Shown here in pieces: positions 1 to 10,830 of a stretch of DNA of 64,000 nt (its first letter is position 1; each line of letters starts with the position of its first letter). The DNA lies in contig JAUIRK010000889.1 of assembly GCA_030549495.1 (NCBI GenBank), positions 1,600,001 to 1,664,000 of the forward strand, in the 5' to 3' direction. A program made the translations under genes and the position numbers. The DNA comes from Nectonema munidae. Its lineage: Eukaryota; Nematomorpha; Nectonematoida; Nectonematidae. Under the pieces are notes generated by a model. It was given only the letters and a program-made list of their open reading frames with translations. It did no database searches and was not told where the DNA came from.

Positions 1-1245
1 TTACATTTTGCGTTTACTTTAATTCTAACATATTTTAAGTCATATTGCAGGTCAACTTATTTTAACGTAAAATCCCGTTTTTTTTATTTAAAATTTTCAT
101 TAAAGTATCAAAAAAAAAATTTTTATAACAGATCTCAGGATCAGAATCATGAAAATTAAAGGTCTATTTTCCATTTTCAATGCAATATGTTTAAAGTAGA
201 TGATTTTCATTTCTAGTGTGACACTAGAACTATAGAACTATAGGTTTTGCATTTAGCGTTTGCAAATATCGCAAAGCTTCAATCAAATTTGCGGTTTACG
301 TCTAAAAAATGTCCCCAAAAATATTTTCAAAATTTTAAATAAAATATCTATTTTCATACTAAATCGATTATGCTTATTTTATTTCTGTACTCCCTTTTGG
401 CTAATAAATATCTGGAAGTGTCAATTGAATCTGAAAATCAGTTTTTTTCCAAAAAAAAATACCTTTTTGTTTAAATTTTTTTTAGAAAATCGTTATATAT
501 CAAAACTCTAGTTTCTAGAGTTGCAATCCATTACGTCAGTTTTAAAAATAAGAATTAAAGCAAAAGAATAAATTAATGATTAATTTTTATTAAACTGACC
601 TGAATGATTGGAGGAGTGATTTGATTGATTGCAACTATGACATTATTGAATGCAACAACGACTCAATTGATTGCAACACCGACGTAATAGATGGAAAAAC
701 TCTGCACTGATCCTCAAAGTGTTAACTGTCAAAATTTTGCTAAATGTAGTCACGGGCCTCCTTTGCCTTGAAGATATGAGTGAGACAAATCATTTTTATG
801 ATTTTCTTAAAGGAATTTACTAGCTTCTAATAAGCGTTACAATATTCCCTCTTTTTCTAAAAATTATTTTAGCTACATCATTACTTGAGTTAAGTGCGTA
901 AAACATTTTTAAATACATTTAATTAATCTATTTAATTGATATTTTGCCTAAAAAATATTAAACTTAAAAAAGATTTATTTATAAAAAAAAGTTATTTATT
1001 TTTTTTAAATATATTTTAATTAAAAAAAAATTAATTTAAAATTACCTGCTGTAATCCATTGACTAAATTCAGCTTCTAGAGACAATCTTTATAAATGATA
1101 GTTTTTGTGAACAAAGATCTCCTTCATTTAACGAAAAATTACTAAAATTGTAGAGGATGCTTAAAACGGAGTTTCGTTCTTAAAGAGTTTTGAAAGTGAG
1201 CAAAGACAGAAATAAAATTGCCTTTAAAGATACGCATACATATAC
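1..1245. other. AT-rich stretch, no gene seen
   Basis: I see no coding exon. Bases about 160-235 resemble the inner part of the small TTAA-flanked repeat family described at 47750-47865 (the 'taaagtagatgattttcat' block followed by a short 'gtgacact' motif), and about 700-725 resembles its right end. The rest is low-complexity AT sequence. It probably lies inside an intron of, or upstream of, the decarboxylase gene whose final exons begin at 4186. Confidence 0.4.
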
Positions 1246-1579
1246 GCAGTAGATCCATTATAACGCAGGAGTGGACTTGATTCTCGTTTTATTATGCTAT
1301 ATATACATCAAAAAGTTTACAATTTAAGCTTTTGAGGACGAAAATTTAAGACCAATCACCTACTTTCTTTTACAATGGAATTTTATATATTTAAAGCAAA
1401 AGATTTTTTTTTTAATTTTTTGGTTTCTCAAAGGATTCTAGGTGTCTTCTAAGGTTGGGATAAAACATACTTTTGTAAAAGATGCAGACCGAATTGTAGC
1501 ACGTGTTCCAGTGGATGCGTTATAACTCGCGCCATTTAAAACACAGGTCCGTGATATGGAGTTATAAAGGATATACTGT
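1246..1579. mobile_element. Possible pogo/Tigger-type non-autonomous element
   Basis: The left end reads CAGTAGATCCATTATAACGC. The right end, reverse complemented, reads like CAGTATATCCTTTATAACTC. CAGT-starting inverted ends followed by a 'ttataac' block are typical of pogo/Tigger elements, which duplicate TA on insertion. No transposase reading frame survives between the ends, and the flanking TA is not clean on either side. Confidence 0.4.
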
Positions 1580-2340
1580 GTATCTTTCTTATGATTGCGT
1601 TATTGGTGCGGTTCTGAGGGAGGAAATGGAAAACCCCGATTTCTCTTTGAATATTTACAAAAAAACAGTCTCAAAACAAACCGCTCACCTCCCTACCCTC
1701 TCTGCAAAACACAAAACATCTTTTCAACTGCCCACACATAACTACACATCTCAAATCACTCGATCTTTGGCCTAATCGGCATGCGGTTACCAACCTTCTC
1801 TCAGCATGGGAAAACAAACTTGGATCATCTCTCCTGGCTCCACTGGTATGGTGATAACAAGATATCTGCGAGTAGAGGCCAACGACAAAAACAAACGTTG
1901 CAGACCTAAAGTTATGTTAAAGGCCCCACTTTTTAGGAAATACTGGCCCGTCACATGACCTCCTTCATGGGCCCTTCGCATCAAACCTCGGGGATGTATG
2001 TAAATTCTGCATAAAAACTAAAGAAGAGAGGTGATATACTGCGAAGGCAGTAAGAGTCTTTTGTGTGACGCCTTTTACTTCCATTTTTAAAATAGAGCAG
2101 ACTCAATCACTTGGAATCCTCACAAGCTGATGTGCGTAACTCTGCAGTGCTCTGCTTTTCTCTGCAAAAAGAAGGTAAATTTTTGCTGCTTTTCTATCTC
2201 TTCTATGGCCAAGAGAATGCCCCGAAGCTCCTAACCTCATTACCATAGGGTAGATCTAAGAAATATTTTCTGCCATTTTTTAAGGATTTTGATTTTCCGC
2301 ATTTTGAAAGGCATTTATAAAATAATCGGTTTTAGTGAGA
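1580..2340. other. Unassigned, somewhat GC-richer stretch
   Basis: Bases 1600-2200 are less AT-rich than their surroundings, but no reading frame here resembles a protein I know and no exon of the decarboxylase is visible. It may be an old, unrecognised repeat. Confidence 0.3.
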
Positions 2341-2404
2341 GTTTCTCAACAAGTCAGGGTTGAGCCAGTTTTATTACAACTATGGAAGTTCATGCTATTT
2401 GTTC

Positions 2405-2735
2405 AATCCTGCGTTCCCAGTTTCCCTCTATCTTGCTCATCGCCTAATTTTAGATTTCTTTTCTTCATATCTTTCTCACCTACTTCTCTCCATTTTATTT
2501 TGGGTCTTCCCTTACACCTACCTATAATATTTTCCTTGTAAACATTTTTGATCAATTTTTCTGCTGGTATCCTACTTATATGACCAAACCATCCTAATCT
2601 TTGCTTTTCTTACTTAACATAAACCTCTAATTTTCCCATTCTGATAAAGTCTGGTCTACATTTTGAATTATAATTATACATAATTCTTAGCATTCTTATT
2701 TCGGTTGCATTTAACCTATTTTTCTCAGCTTCTCA
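2405..2735 (-). mobile_element. LINE 3' end (RTE/CR1-like reverse transcriptase tail), decayed
   Basis: The minus-strand translation gives the tail that ends many non-LTR retrotransposon polyproteins: NATEIRMLRIMYN, then RLGWFGHISRIP, then GRPKIKWREV. The W-F/Y-G-H-x-x-R and G-R-P-K-x-x-W motifs are the usual hallmarks after the polymerase domain. Only this C-terminal piece (about 110 codons, with at least one in-frame stop) is present, as expected for a 5'-truncated insertion. The exact LINE clade cannot be fixed from so little. Confidence 0.6.
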
Positions 2736-2891
2736 ACTTTGACCACTTATTCCTGACAAAATCAAAAAGGCTTTTATATAAGATAAACATTTTTATTGAG
2801 ATATCAAGTGAGAATACTTCAAAAACATCTTTTTTGCTATATAACTTGAAGAAATCACATAATTTCACGCCATTTTCAAGATTGTTTATAT

Positions 2892-2965
2892 CAGTGTTTT
2901 CCAAATGCTTACTATTCAACGCCCCTTAGATGCCATTTTAAAAAGAAACGCCCTCTAAACGACAT
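2892..2965. mobile_element. Possible hAT terminus fragment
   Basis: CAGTGTTTTCCAAATGC followed by 'cgccccttagatgcc' and 'cgccctctaaacg' looks like the end of a hAT element (CAGTGTTT-C start, GC-rich subterminal blocks). No partner end was found, so this is a fragment at best. Confidence 0.3.
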
Positions 2966-3088
2966 AATTTCAAGGAAACATCTCTTACTTATAATATATA
3001 TCATCTTTCAGAATAAAAATGCATAAACTTTCATGGCATCCTTAAGTTTGGCTTTTATCAATAAGCAATAATTAAGACTTACATATAC

Positions 3089-3232
3089 ATGCCCGGGGGT
3101 GAGTAAAGTTGGTTAGATGCTGGTTTCGATAACTCAAGGTCTTGGGTTCGATCCCGCGTCAAGCCTACTTTCTCATAGTTCGATACAAGCGGCGCAATTG
3201 TGCCTTCTCGATGAAAACACCCCACGCTACCT
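3089..3232 (+). mobile_element. tRNA-derived SINE, family A, with 10-bp target duplication
   Basis: A 144-bp element begins with a tRNA-like head: an A-box-like 'gtgagtaaagttggttagatgc' region, then a good B box, GGTTCGATCCC, about 45 bp on. The duplicated target TTACATATAC lies on both sides (3079-3088 and 3233-3242), so the insertion is complete and fairly recent. Its 3' end reads 'gatgaaaacacccc'. Related copies lie at 6161-6601 (minus, interrupted), 23303-23450 (minus) and 53205-53343 (plus). Confidence 0.85.
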
Positions 3233-3450
3233 TTACATATACTCTCACGTTATCTATGCACTTTGTTTCATCACTAAAAATTATATATACAGTGCTAAAT
3301 CCATTTCCTATACCTTACAATCTGTGGAAAAGAATGAAAGTATTTCAATCACTTCCGAATACTGGAAAGAGGCTTTTATTCTTTTTTTGATATCCAAAAC
3401 TTATAGCTTACTGATATAAATTAATTTTCAAGATATAACTATCATAAATC

Positions 3451-3621
3451 AAAATAAATTGAAAACGTTGAATAAATCTTTTATTTACAAAATACCTGCA
3501 ATAATATTTTGGTCACTATGACCTTCTTCGAATATATATCTGAAGAAGGTCATAGTGACCGAAATATTATTGCTAGTATTTTGTTAAATAAAAGATTTAT
3601 TCAACGTTTTCAATTTATTTT
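3451..3621. repeat. Near-perfect 171-bp palindrome (fold-back element)
   Basis: The two halves are reverse complements over about 85 bp each with only a handful of differences, and the turn is near 3536. Both ends read AAAATAAATTGAAAACGTTG outward-in. The structure would fold into one long hairpin. It could be a fold-back MITE or a hairpin RNA source. No coding sequence is involved. Confidence 0.8.
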
Positions 3622-3698
3622 CTTTACAACTTTTATTTATGAAGACTCAGCGCCATTTTATCTACATAAATCAAAATACTTTAAAAACAACTTTAAAG

Positions 3699-3800
3699 AC
3701 TAATCGCCTGATTTCTTTTCCAATGGAATTTCATATATTTTAGAGGAACGATTTTCATTTTTTGGTAAACCGGTCTCACACTGGTCCTCAAAGGGTTAAA
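3699..3800. repeat. Copy of the TTAA-flanked MITE family, right end intact
   Basis: This shares the 'ccaatggaatttcatatattt' core and the right end TGGTCCTCAAAGGGTTAA with the better copy at 47750-47865. The left end has diverged. See that entry for the family. Confidence 0.55.
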
Positions 3801-4185
3801 TACCTAAACTTTGCACAGCCCCTAAGAATTTAGAAGAGCTACTGCCCATTGTTGGAACTGCTGGTTTAAATGTAATTAAAATACTTAATTAAACATCTTA
3901 CACGCGCATGTTTCTTCTCTTGTTTTGATGTTTTTTTATATATTTTGAAAGCATTGAAAAATTTCTAAATCGAAAGATATATGATCGTTGAAAAAAGTAT
4001 GAGGAATTTGAAAAATCGAGTAAAATATTAAAAAAGAAATTACCTTCGGTAAAAGGAATATCACAAGTCTTGGATAAGACATGTTGTATTATTGAGGTTA
4101 TCTGGAATTTGCATTCCTTGATTTTCCTGCTGCTTTCCGCGTAATAAAAGGAGTTAAAAACTTTATGTGCATCTTTCTTACACAG

Positions 4186-5634
4186 GGATTGCTAGAAGAG
4201 TGCAACCAAATGTGCGCGGATTACCTCTTCCAAAGAGACAAGCCATATGACGTGACGTACGATACCGGAGATAAAGCGATTCAGTGTGGCCGACGGGTAG
4301 ATATCTTCAAACTCTGGCTCCTATGGAAGGGGAAAGTATGTGAATAATGAATATTATTATTATTATTATTATTTTTAAGCTCCATTATTTGCGATATGCA
4401 CTATTATTTTGCTTTTATCCAGGGAATGTTTGGTTTTGAAGAAATGATTGACAAGTTGTGGGATTTGGCCAAGTATGCTGTTCAGTTTTTATATTTTTTT
4501 TTTACTAAATTTTTTCTGAATATTTACGCAGATACTGCAGAGATCTCGTTGTTGAAAGAGAGGGGTTCTATCTCATCAACGAAGTAAGGCTTTCTAACGA
4601 TCAAAAGGTTGCTAAACGCGACAAACATTTATTTTATAGCCAGAGTGTACCAACGTGTGCTTTTGGTATGTCCCCAAGTCAATTCGCTCAATGCCTGAGT
4701 GTGACGTCAAAAAAAAGCTAATCGGTTTGGTATGTTTAAATTATTCATCCGCATACATTCTTTTTTATTTTTCAGAAGCTAAAAAAATATAGTAGTAAAA
4801 GTTTCTTAGGAATATCGAATGTTGAGTACTTTCTTAATTTTTCAATGTCGTATTAAATTTTTGGGACCTCATTTGTGGATTCTTCGCTAAACCACTATGC
4901 ATGAAAAAGCTTTCGTTACACTTCAACAAATTTAGACAACTGTTGCATTTATAAATGCTGCTTAAATCTGACTCTGAAAAATGATCACCAGAAAATAAGT
5001 TGAGATTTTCATTAAGCTGTACTATTTTAGTGAATTTTGAAAAAGCTGCTTTTTTTCGCTGATTTGAGTTACAAATTTCAAAGAACTAAAAAAACTTCAA
5101 AGTAAAGAGATAACTTTTTTTAAATATAAATAGAATAAATTCATGAACTAAGGCAATTGTTCTCAATCCCTTTAACCTTAACAAAGGATTTTATAATAAA
5201 AAACCTTTTAATTAACTCTGAAATATCATTCTAGTTACTTACAATGAAAAGTAGCCATTTAAATTGACTTTTTACACCCTCACCCCCCTCCCCCTCCCTC
5301 AATGTTCTAACTTGTTTTACTAACTATGTGTATTTGAGTAGTGCAATTAAATAATAACTTTAAGGATGAATGAATTGCATTATTTTCCTACATAAGAAGG
5401 GAATTAATACTGAATTATTTTTTCATTTGAAAGGTGGCACCAAAAATCAAAGCAAAGATGATGCAAAAAGGCTCCATCATGATTGGCTATCAGCCCCTCT
5501 TTGACAAGGAAAACTTTTTCCGAATTGTTGTCTCTAATCCAGCCGTGAAATTGGCGGACATCACTTATGCCATTCAGGAAGTTGAAAGTCTGGGAGAAGA
5601 AGTTGAAGTCAGCATTGAAATGATTCAGTTGTGA
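4186..5634 (+). CDS. Acidic amino-acid decarboxylase (GAD/CSAD family), C-terminal five exons
   Basis: This is the C-terminal part of a PLP-dependent group II decarboxylase that removes the alpha-carboxyl of glutamate, aspartate or cysteine sulfinate in the cytosol. Exons: 4186-4335, 4423-4472, 4532-4583, 4640-4729 and 5434-5634. All junctions are GT/AG with matching phases. The joined peptide contains [34 protein letters not shown] and the final block [11 protein letters not shown]...[11 protein letters not shown], all hallmark family blocks. GRRVD and [10 protein letters not shown] look more like cysteine sulfinate/aspartate decarboxylases, whereas [12 protein letters not shown] and VVSNPA look like GAD, so substrate is left open. 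The PLP-lysine exon and everything N-terminal are not visible in the window, so the gene is partial here. The start is unknown. Confidence 0.9.
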
Positions 5635-5734
5635 TGTGCTGAAAGAGGCGAAGTTGCCTTCGTTTTTCTACGTAATTCCTCGTACACGCACGCCTCTTAA
5701 AATGTTCCTCATTGTGCGTTCTTAAATGTTTCAA

Positions 5735-5740
5735 AATAAA
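5735..5740 (+). promoter_or_regulatory. Polyadenylation signal of the decarboxylase gene
   Basis: AATAAA lies 101 bp after the stop codon, the first good hexamer downstream of the last exon. Confidence 0.6.
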
Positions 5741-5744
5741 AATG

Positions 5745-6160
5745 ATTCTATGTGTACCTACCACCTTGTAAAAAGTAGGCTAACTTTTATACACGAAATT
5801 CCTTTATTGCTTTTAGGAAAAAAATATATAAACTCTGGTAACATTTTTTTATAAAGGGACTTAAAATAAACTGAAATTGTGTATCTAACTGTATTTTAAA
5901 ATCTAACATTATATATTATTCAATAATGAAAGAAAAAAGTTTCTAGAAAATTGATAGTAATAATCAATTGTAAAAAACTAGGTTCAACAAAAAATCGATT
6001 AAAACAAAAAAATTGGTTAGTGAAAGAAAATTCAAATTGGAGATATAGGTCACGACAGAAAACCCACGAATGAGTAAACCATCCAAACTAGAAGCAAACT
6101 TCTAGTAGCAACCTAAAAAAAAAGTTTTAATTGCAAACTTCTTCACCTATTAAACAAAAT
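5745..6160. other. Intergenic AT-rich DNA, nothing recognised
   Basis: No reading frame, RNA gene or repeat end is recognised between the decarboxylase 3' end and the next SINE. Confidence 0.4.
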
Positions 6161-6601
6161 GGTAATGGTACCGTAGGGTGTTTTCATTGAAAAGGCAATT
6201 TGCACCGCTTGTATGGAACTATGAGGAAAGCGAGCTTGATGTAGGATCGAACCAGGCCCGTACCTGGGACTTTTCAATTGGAAGGGCTGGAAAAAATTGG
6301 GGGGCTAAATATTTTCACAAAAAATTTTTTGTTACTTATGGGTCTCCCTCATTCAAAAATTTTTTTTTAGTAAATTACTTAAAAAAAATTTTAAAGTGGG
6401 AGGGAGATAACTAATAAGTACCAAATTTTTATATATAGCCTAAAAATAAACCATTTTTTGAACTCTTTATTGATATCGAAATATATTCGGTTGCGGGGGC
6501 GAGGGGCTTAGCCCCCTCCTGCCCTCGCTGGCTACGGGCCTGGATCGAACCCAAGACCTTGAGTTATCGAATCCAGCATCTAACCAACCATACTCACGAC
6601 C
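6161..6601 (-). mobile_element. tRNA-derived SINE, family A, split by a hAT MITE
   Basis: A minus-strand copy of the SINE at 3089-3232. Its two halves are 6161-6252 and 6543-6601, and the 290-bp insert at 6253-6542 separates them inside the B box. Removing the insert and one copy of the 8-bp duplication restores the contiguous SINE order (3' part, B box, A box). Confidence 0.8.
6253..6542. mobile_element. Non-autonomous hAT element (MITE) with exact 8-bp target duplication
   Basis: The 290-bp insert starts CAGGCCCGTACC and ends GGCTACGGGCCTG, giving imperfect terminal inverted repeats of about 12 bp. It is flanked on both sides by GATCGAAC (6245-6252 and 6543-6550), an exact 8-bp duplication, which is the hAT signature. 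Inside are low-complexity AT runs and a GC-rich subterminal palindrome ('gaggggcttagccccctc') near the right end. It encodes nothing. It sits in the B box of a SINE. Confidence 0.9.
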
Positions 6602-7558
6602 TTCCCAACAACCTCACTAACAAACAAATTAAACTAACTTTGTAAAAAAAATTATTTGATTGCGACAAAACAACTGCTTATTACTTCCTTGAAAAAATGA
6701 TGTAAGCAGTATTCTCAAATTTTAATTTTTTAAAAAAACAGGATTCAATGTTAGGAAATTTTATGTTGAAGGCTCTCTCAATTCCATACCTTTATTTATA
6801 ATATTTAAAAGATTTGTTTGACTTTTGTTTAGCCTTTCCATATTAGCTCTTCTTGTTTCAATGGTTCTTATTATTCTAAATGAAAATTTAAAAAAATTAT
6901 ATTAATTTGCGGTTCATTTCAAAAAATAATCATTCCGCATTTCAGCTAAAGTTGATTAGAAGCCGTATATTGTAGCCTTGAATTTGAACAAAAGCCCACA
7001 AATTTTTCAGCGGGAAAATATTTTTGATTATAGGTAAGCTAATTCCCAGTATTTTAATTCTCAAAAATTTGCTTCCGATTTGTTTGATTCCAAATTATTT
7101 ACGAAGAAATAATGAGCTTCTGGTAATTTTAATTTATTTTGTAAGTAAATCGTCTATTGGCTTATTTATAAGACCATTAAAAACATCTAGAAACATTCAG
7201 AAACTATATTTTTTAAAAAATTTTAATTGTGTTCAGTCGGAAATAAAATTTTCGGTAATCGACAATACTGAAAATCAACTCAGCGAGAATCACCTAACCG
7301 AAATCAAAAAAACGGGAATCAACAAACTGGTCACCAATATAAAGGAGATGATTTTTATTTGTCATCGTGTCTCAATTGGCCTAAATGTGCCAAAGGTACC
7401 AATGGCCCCCGTACTCGCACAGTTTGCCTAGCAAACATTTTGCCTTTGCCATTTTCCCAAAATTCAATATGACTTGATATTTGAGTCAAACACATATTTT
7501 ACAGGAATACGGGTCAAATTTTTCTTGAGGGATAATTTAAAACGTTCGGCTCATAATA
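6602..7558. other. AT-rich DNA, no supported gene
   Basis: There is a 135-codon open frame at 7024-7431 (+), but its composition is that of AT-rich noncoding DNA and it resembles no family I know. I do not call it a gene. Nothing else is recognised. Confidence 0.35.
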
Positions 7559-7566
7559 TGCCTAAT

Positions 7567-7753
7567 CATAGGCGAATCCAGAAATTGACCATAGGGGGGC
7601 AACTTTAAAAGATACTAGTAAAATACTACCATACAAGTCTTGATGCTTAAGGAAAGAGCAAAATCAGTTAGCGAAATTTCTGAAATCATTCTTCATATGG
7701 GAGGAGGGAGGGCTAGGCCCAAGTGCCCCCCCCCTCCTCTAGATCCGCCAGTG
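7567..7753. mobile_element. Non-autonomous hAT element with 8-bp target duplication
   Basis: A 187-bp element has ends CATAGGCGAATCCAGA and (reverse complemented) CACTGGCGGATCTAGA. It is flanked by TGCCTAAT (7559-7566) and TGCCAAAT (7754-7761), an 8-bp duplication with one later change. The right subterminal region has a C-rich run. It lies directly upstream of the LINE tail at 7820-8252. Confidence 0.8.
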
Positions 7754-7819
7754 TGCCAAATCTAAAGGATATTAGATTTGATAAAAAGAAGTTTAATATA
7801 AAAAATTGGCGTGATGTGT

Positions 7820-8252
7820 CGGGAGTAATCTGTGACAGTAAAATGACGATAAAGCTTAAAGGAAAAGTCTATAAAACGATGGTTAGACATGCAATGTTGT
7901 GTGGCTTGGAAACTTTGGCAGTAAAGAAAAGTAACGAAAAGAAACGAGAAGATGGATGAGAGGAGTGAGCAGAAAAGAGAAAGCCTAAAATGGCTTGGCC
8001 ATGTTTTTAGAAAAGGTGAAGATAGTATTGAAAGAATGATGATGAATCAGCAAGTGGACGGCAAAAGTAAAAGAGGAAGACCGAAGCTGAGATGGAAAGA
8101 CTGCATAATAGCTGACGATAAGATGAAACACCTCGATTTGAAAAAAGACTGCAAAATGGCATTAGAAAGAATTAAATGCAAAAGAATCATTTCAAACAGC
8201 GATCCTGTATAAAAACGGGCTAACAAAGCTGAAAAGAAGAAGAAGAAGATTT
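7820..8252 (+). mobile_element. RTE-like LINE 3' end, decayed
   Basis: Two frames give the C-terminus of a non-LTR retrotransposon polyprotein: WRDVSGVICDSKMTIKLKGK, then KVYKTMVRHAMLCGLET, then (after a frame change around 7950) SLKWLGHVFRKGED, RGRPKLRWKDC and a terminal ISNSDPV. W-x-G-H, G-R-P-K-x-R-W and the final N-S-D-P are typical of RTE-like elements. The element ends in a short (GAA)n run at 8238-8250, which fits the simple-repeat tails of that group. It is 5'-truncated and internally shortened. Confidence 0.75.
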
Positions 8253-8466
8253 GAGGGTCAAATGACCCCTATAATCTTATTCAAGTTTTTGTAAATAATT
8301 TAAATATTCAACTAGAAAAATTATATTGGCAAAAATTTATGTGATTTGAATAAAATCTACGCTCATTAACGGGTCAGTATAAACGTTGTAATTTAACACC
8401 GAAAAAAATGGAAAATATGCTTCACGTTTTTTTTATCCACATCCAAACATTTTTATAAGTTCTTAA

Positions 8467-8591
8467 ACCCATTTAGTGCGAATGCTCCCAAAGGAATCTC
8501 GAGAACAACTCTGGTTTTGCATAGAATTAAATATAGAATAGTGAGTGAAGTGGTCTGAATTCCTGTTGGGAACATTGTGGTACTAAATGTG
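8467..8591. mobile_element. TTAA-flanked inverted-repeat MITE (piggyBac-type)
   Basis: A 125-bp element begins ACCCATTTAGTGCGAATG and ends GTGGTACTAAATGTGT. These are inverted relatives of each other. It is flanked by TTAA on both sides (8463-8466 and 8592-8595), the target duplicated by piggyBac elements. A partial relative lies at about 53430-53515. It has no coding capacity. Confidence 0.65.
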
Positions 8592-8596
8592 TTAAC

Positions 8597-8953
8597 ACTT
8601 TAAACAGAATAAAATGAGTTATTTTATTAAAATTTTATTGATCTAACTAAATATTTAATTGTTTAATTAGAAGTTAAGTTAAAAAAATTATAATTTTATT
8701 TTTTAATTTGCTGAATAATAATAATTCTGCTAAAATTCATTAAGTTTATGAGTTTTAAATTATAATAATTACAATAGAAACCTTTTTACAAAAGATATTC
8801 AAAAATTATGAGCAAAGTCACGTAAATATAGAGCAGATTTGCAATTTCCTGTAAGGTTTTTGAAGAATTTATTGATATATCGGTTTTTGTTAGTCGCAAA
8901 GTAACTCTAGAGTTGATATGTTTATTTAAAAGTTCTTGGTTTATTTGTTCTTC
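8597..8953. other. AT-rich DNA, nothing recognised
   Basis: No gene, RNA gene or repeat end was recognised. Confidence 0.4.
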
Positions 8954-9320
8954 CAGGGTTTCTTAAGCGGGGTCCACGTGGACTCTTGAGATTGATATAA
9001 TAATTCAGGGGGTCCACAGACAAAATATTATAAATTAGAGGAACACAATGATATTTTAGTGGTCCATGAAGAAATCCAGCTTATAACGGTTTTTATTATA
9101 AAAAGTTTATTTTTCACTTATTGATGGTATCATAATTGATTTGCATTAGATTTGCTTTCATTCCAATATGAACTCTAATTATATACAATTTTCATTATCA
9201 TAACCTCAAAAATTTTATTAGTGAAAAATAAAATATTTTTCATGTCCAATTTTTATGAAGGGGTCCACCAAGAAAAAAAGATAAAAGGGGTCATTGGGTA
9301 AAAAAGGTTGAGAAACAGTG
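8954..9320. mobile_element. Non-autonomous hAT element
   Basis: The left end reads CAGGGTTTCTTAAGC and the right end reverse complemented reads CACTGTTTCTCAACC, a standard hAT terminal pair with mismatches. Repeated 'ggggtcca' blocks lie near both ends as subterminal motifs. The 8-bp flanks no longer match, so the copy is older than those at 6253 and 7567. No transposase is present. Confidence 0.6.
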
Positions 9321-9789
9321 ACGTAGACGATCTAAAAGTTTAAAAAGTATATCTACTAAAACTTTTCAATCAAATGTTACTTTCCAATAATAAGAATAAT
9401 ACGAGGTAAGTCATTTAAAACTCGTTTGCTAACATTCATGATTGGTATAGGAAAAGTTTGTGGTCTTCTCTGTCCACTTCTAAGCAATTCCAATTCATGT
9501 AGCTTCAAAATGAGCTAAAAATGTGATAAGAATTGAATAATGTGTTCATAAAGACTACAAAACTTTTTTCCATAAAAACATTCTCTAAGCACAAGCTCCT
9601 TACCAAATACTTACATGAAAACTATCCCAATTTTTGAGGGATTACACTTCAGCTTTTGGGAATAAAAATTTTAGCATTTTAAATAAATGTAAAACAATTG
9701 TTATTTACCTATTTGTTTATTAGCCTATAGCAATCATTTTTAAAAACTCATTCCAAACTCAAAGCCTGAAAAAGAATATTGCTTATGGT
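9321..9789. other. AT-rich DNA, nothing recognised
   Basis: No gene or named repeat was recognised. Confidence 0.4.
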
Positions 9790-10190
9790 AGACGAGATCC
9801 AAACAATCATAAAATATCACAACAGAATTGAACACAAGTTGTTATGCTCGAGTATTCAGTCGCTGGCTTTCTCCATGAAATTCCATCTTTACACATCTCG
9901 ATATTCTAATTTATCAATTCTTTTTTCCACACCTCTTTCCAAGTCTTCTTCGGTCTGCCAATTTTTAAATACGCCATCCCATTCTAATTGTTGAACTCCT
10001 TTCAACCAACACATATCGCCCCTTCTTTAGATATGTCCAAGCGATCTCAATCAACTTCTTTCCTTGCACTCTTTTATCCCATTCAGAACGGACAAGTTGA
10101 TCTTGAGATCGTTTGCAAAATCCTTCTTTCTGTGTATTCATCAGTCTGTTTTCATCTTTTTTGAGCGAAGACCAACATTCTCATCCACAT
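9790..10190 (-). mobile_element. Probable LINE tail, heavily decayed
   Basis: The minus strand carries IGRPKKTWKEVWKKELIN, the G-R-P-K-x-x-W motif of LINE C-termini, within sequence broken by several stops. Shorter matches to the usual flanking text are weak, so the family and the limits are uncertain. Confidence 0.4.
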
Positions 10191-10736
10191 AGCTGGCATG
10201 TTTTTCTTTATAATAAAAAAGTGAATACGCTGAAAGTTGTTTTAATTTTTTTATAAAAAAAAATCGTATATAATAATATATTGTACTCTTCTGTCTTTAT
10301 ACACGTTTCTACTCTTTTTCCAATAAGCTTATTTGAGAATAAAATGAATAAACTTTATTATGTAGCACTTAATGAATATTTTAAGACAAATACAACTTAT
10401 TTAAAATAACAATTATTGATATTTTATGATGTAAAAATCTAGGAAGCACATTATGCCGAAAAAATACTAATAATATTTTAAAATATAACTGGCCCAAATT
10501 ATAAAGCCGATTTTAGATTTGAAAAAGACTCTAAAAATGCATTAGCAAGTGATAAAAGGCTTAAATTTTCGCCAAATACACTGACCAAAATGAAATAAAC
10601 ACATGCAATAATGGAAATTATTTGTGCATGGAGTAAAAAGCTGCCCTTAAAAAGTTTTCCATTGCGTATTTAATTTCCTGGTTTTGTAAGTCGATTTTTA
10701 AAGATGCAAAATACTAAAGATTCTTAAATAGTTTAA

Positions 10737-10830
10737 CCCGTTAACGACCAGAATAATCAGACGATATCTAGTATAAAGCAGAAGATTTGTATTAAAAAGC
10801 ATTAATAAAGGCAGACGATTCACATTTTTG
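10737..10830. repeat. Partial copy of a second TTAA-associated repeat
   Basis: It starts CCCGTTAACGACCAG after TTAA (10733-10736) and continues with 'cagacgatatct'. A close relative lies at 42037-42125 ('acccgttaacgaccagaataa...agacgatatct'). The copy at 54757-54894 has both ends. The right end of this copy is not clear. Confidence 0.5.

Noticed and set aside
1787-1984. 65-codon minus-strand frame in a GC-richer patch
   Set aside because: No similarity to a known protein and no supporting splice sites.
7024-7431. 135-codon open frame on the plus strand
   Set aside because: AT-rich composition, no recognisable motif, no splice or poly(A) context; probably chance.
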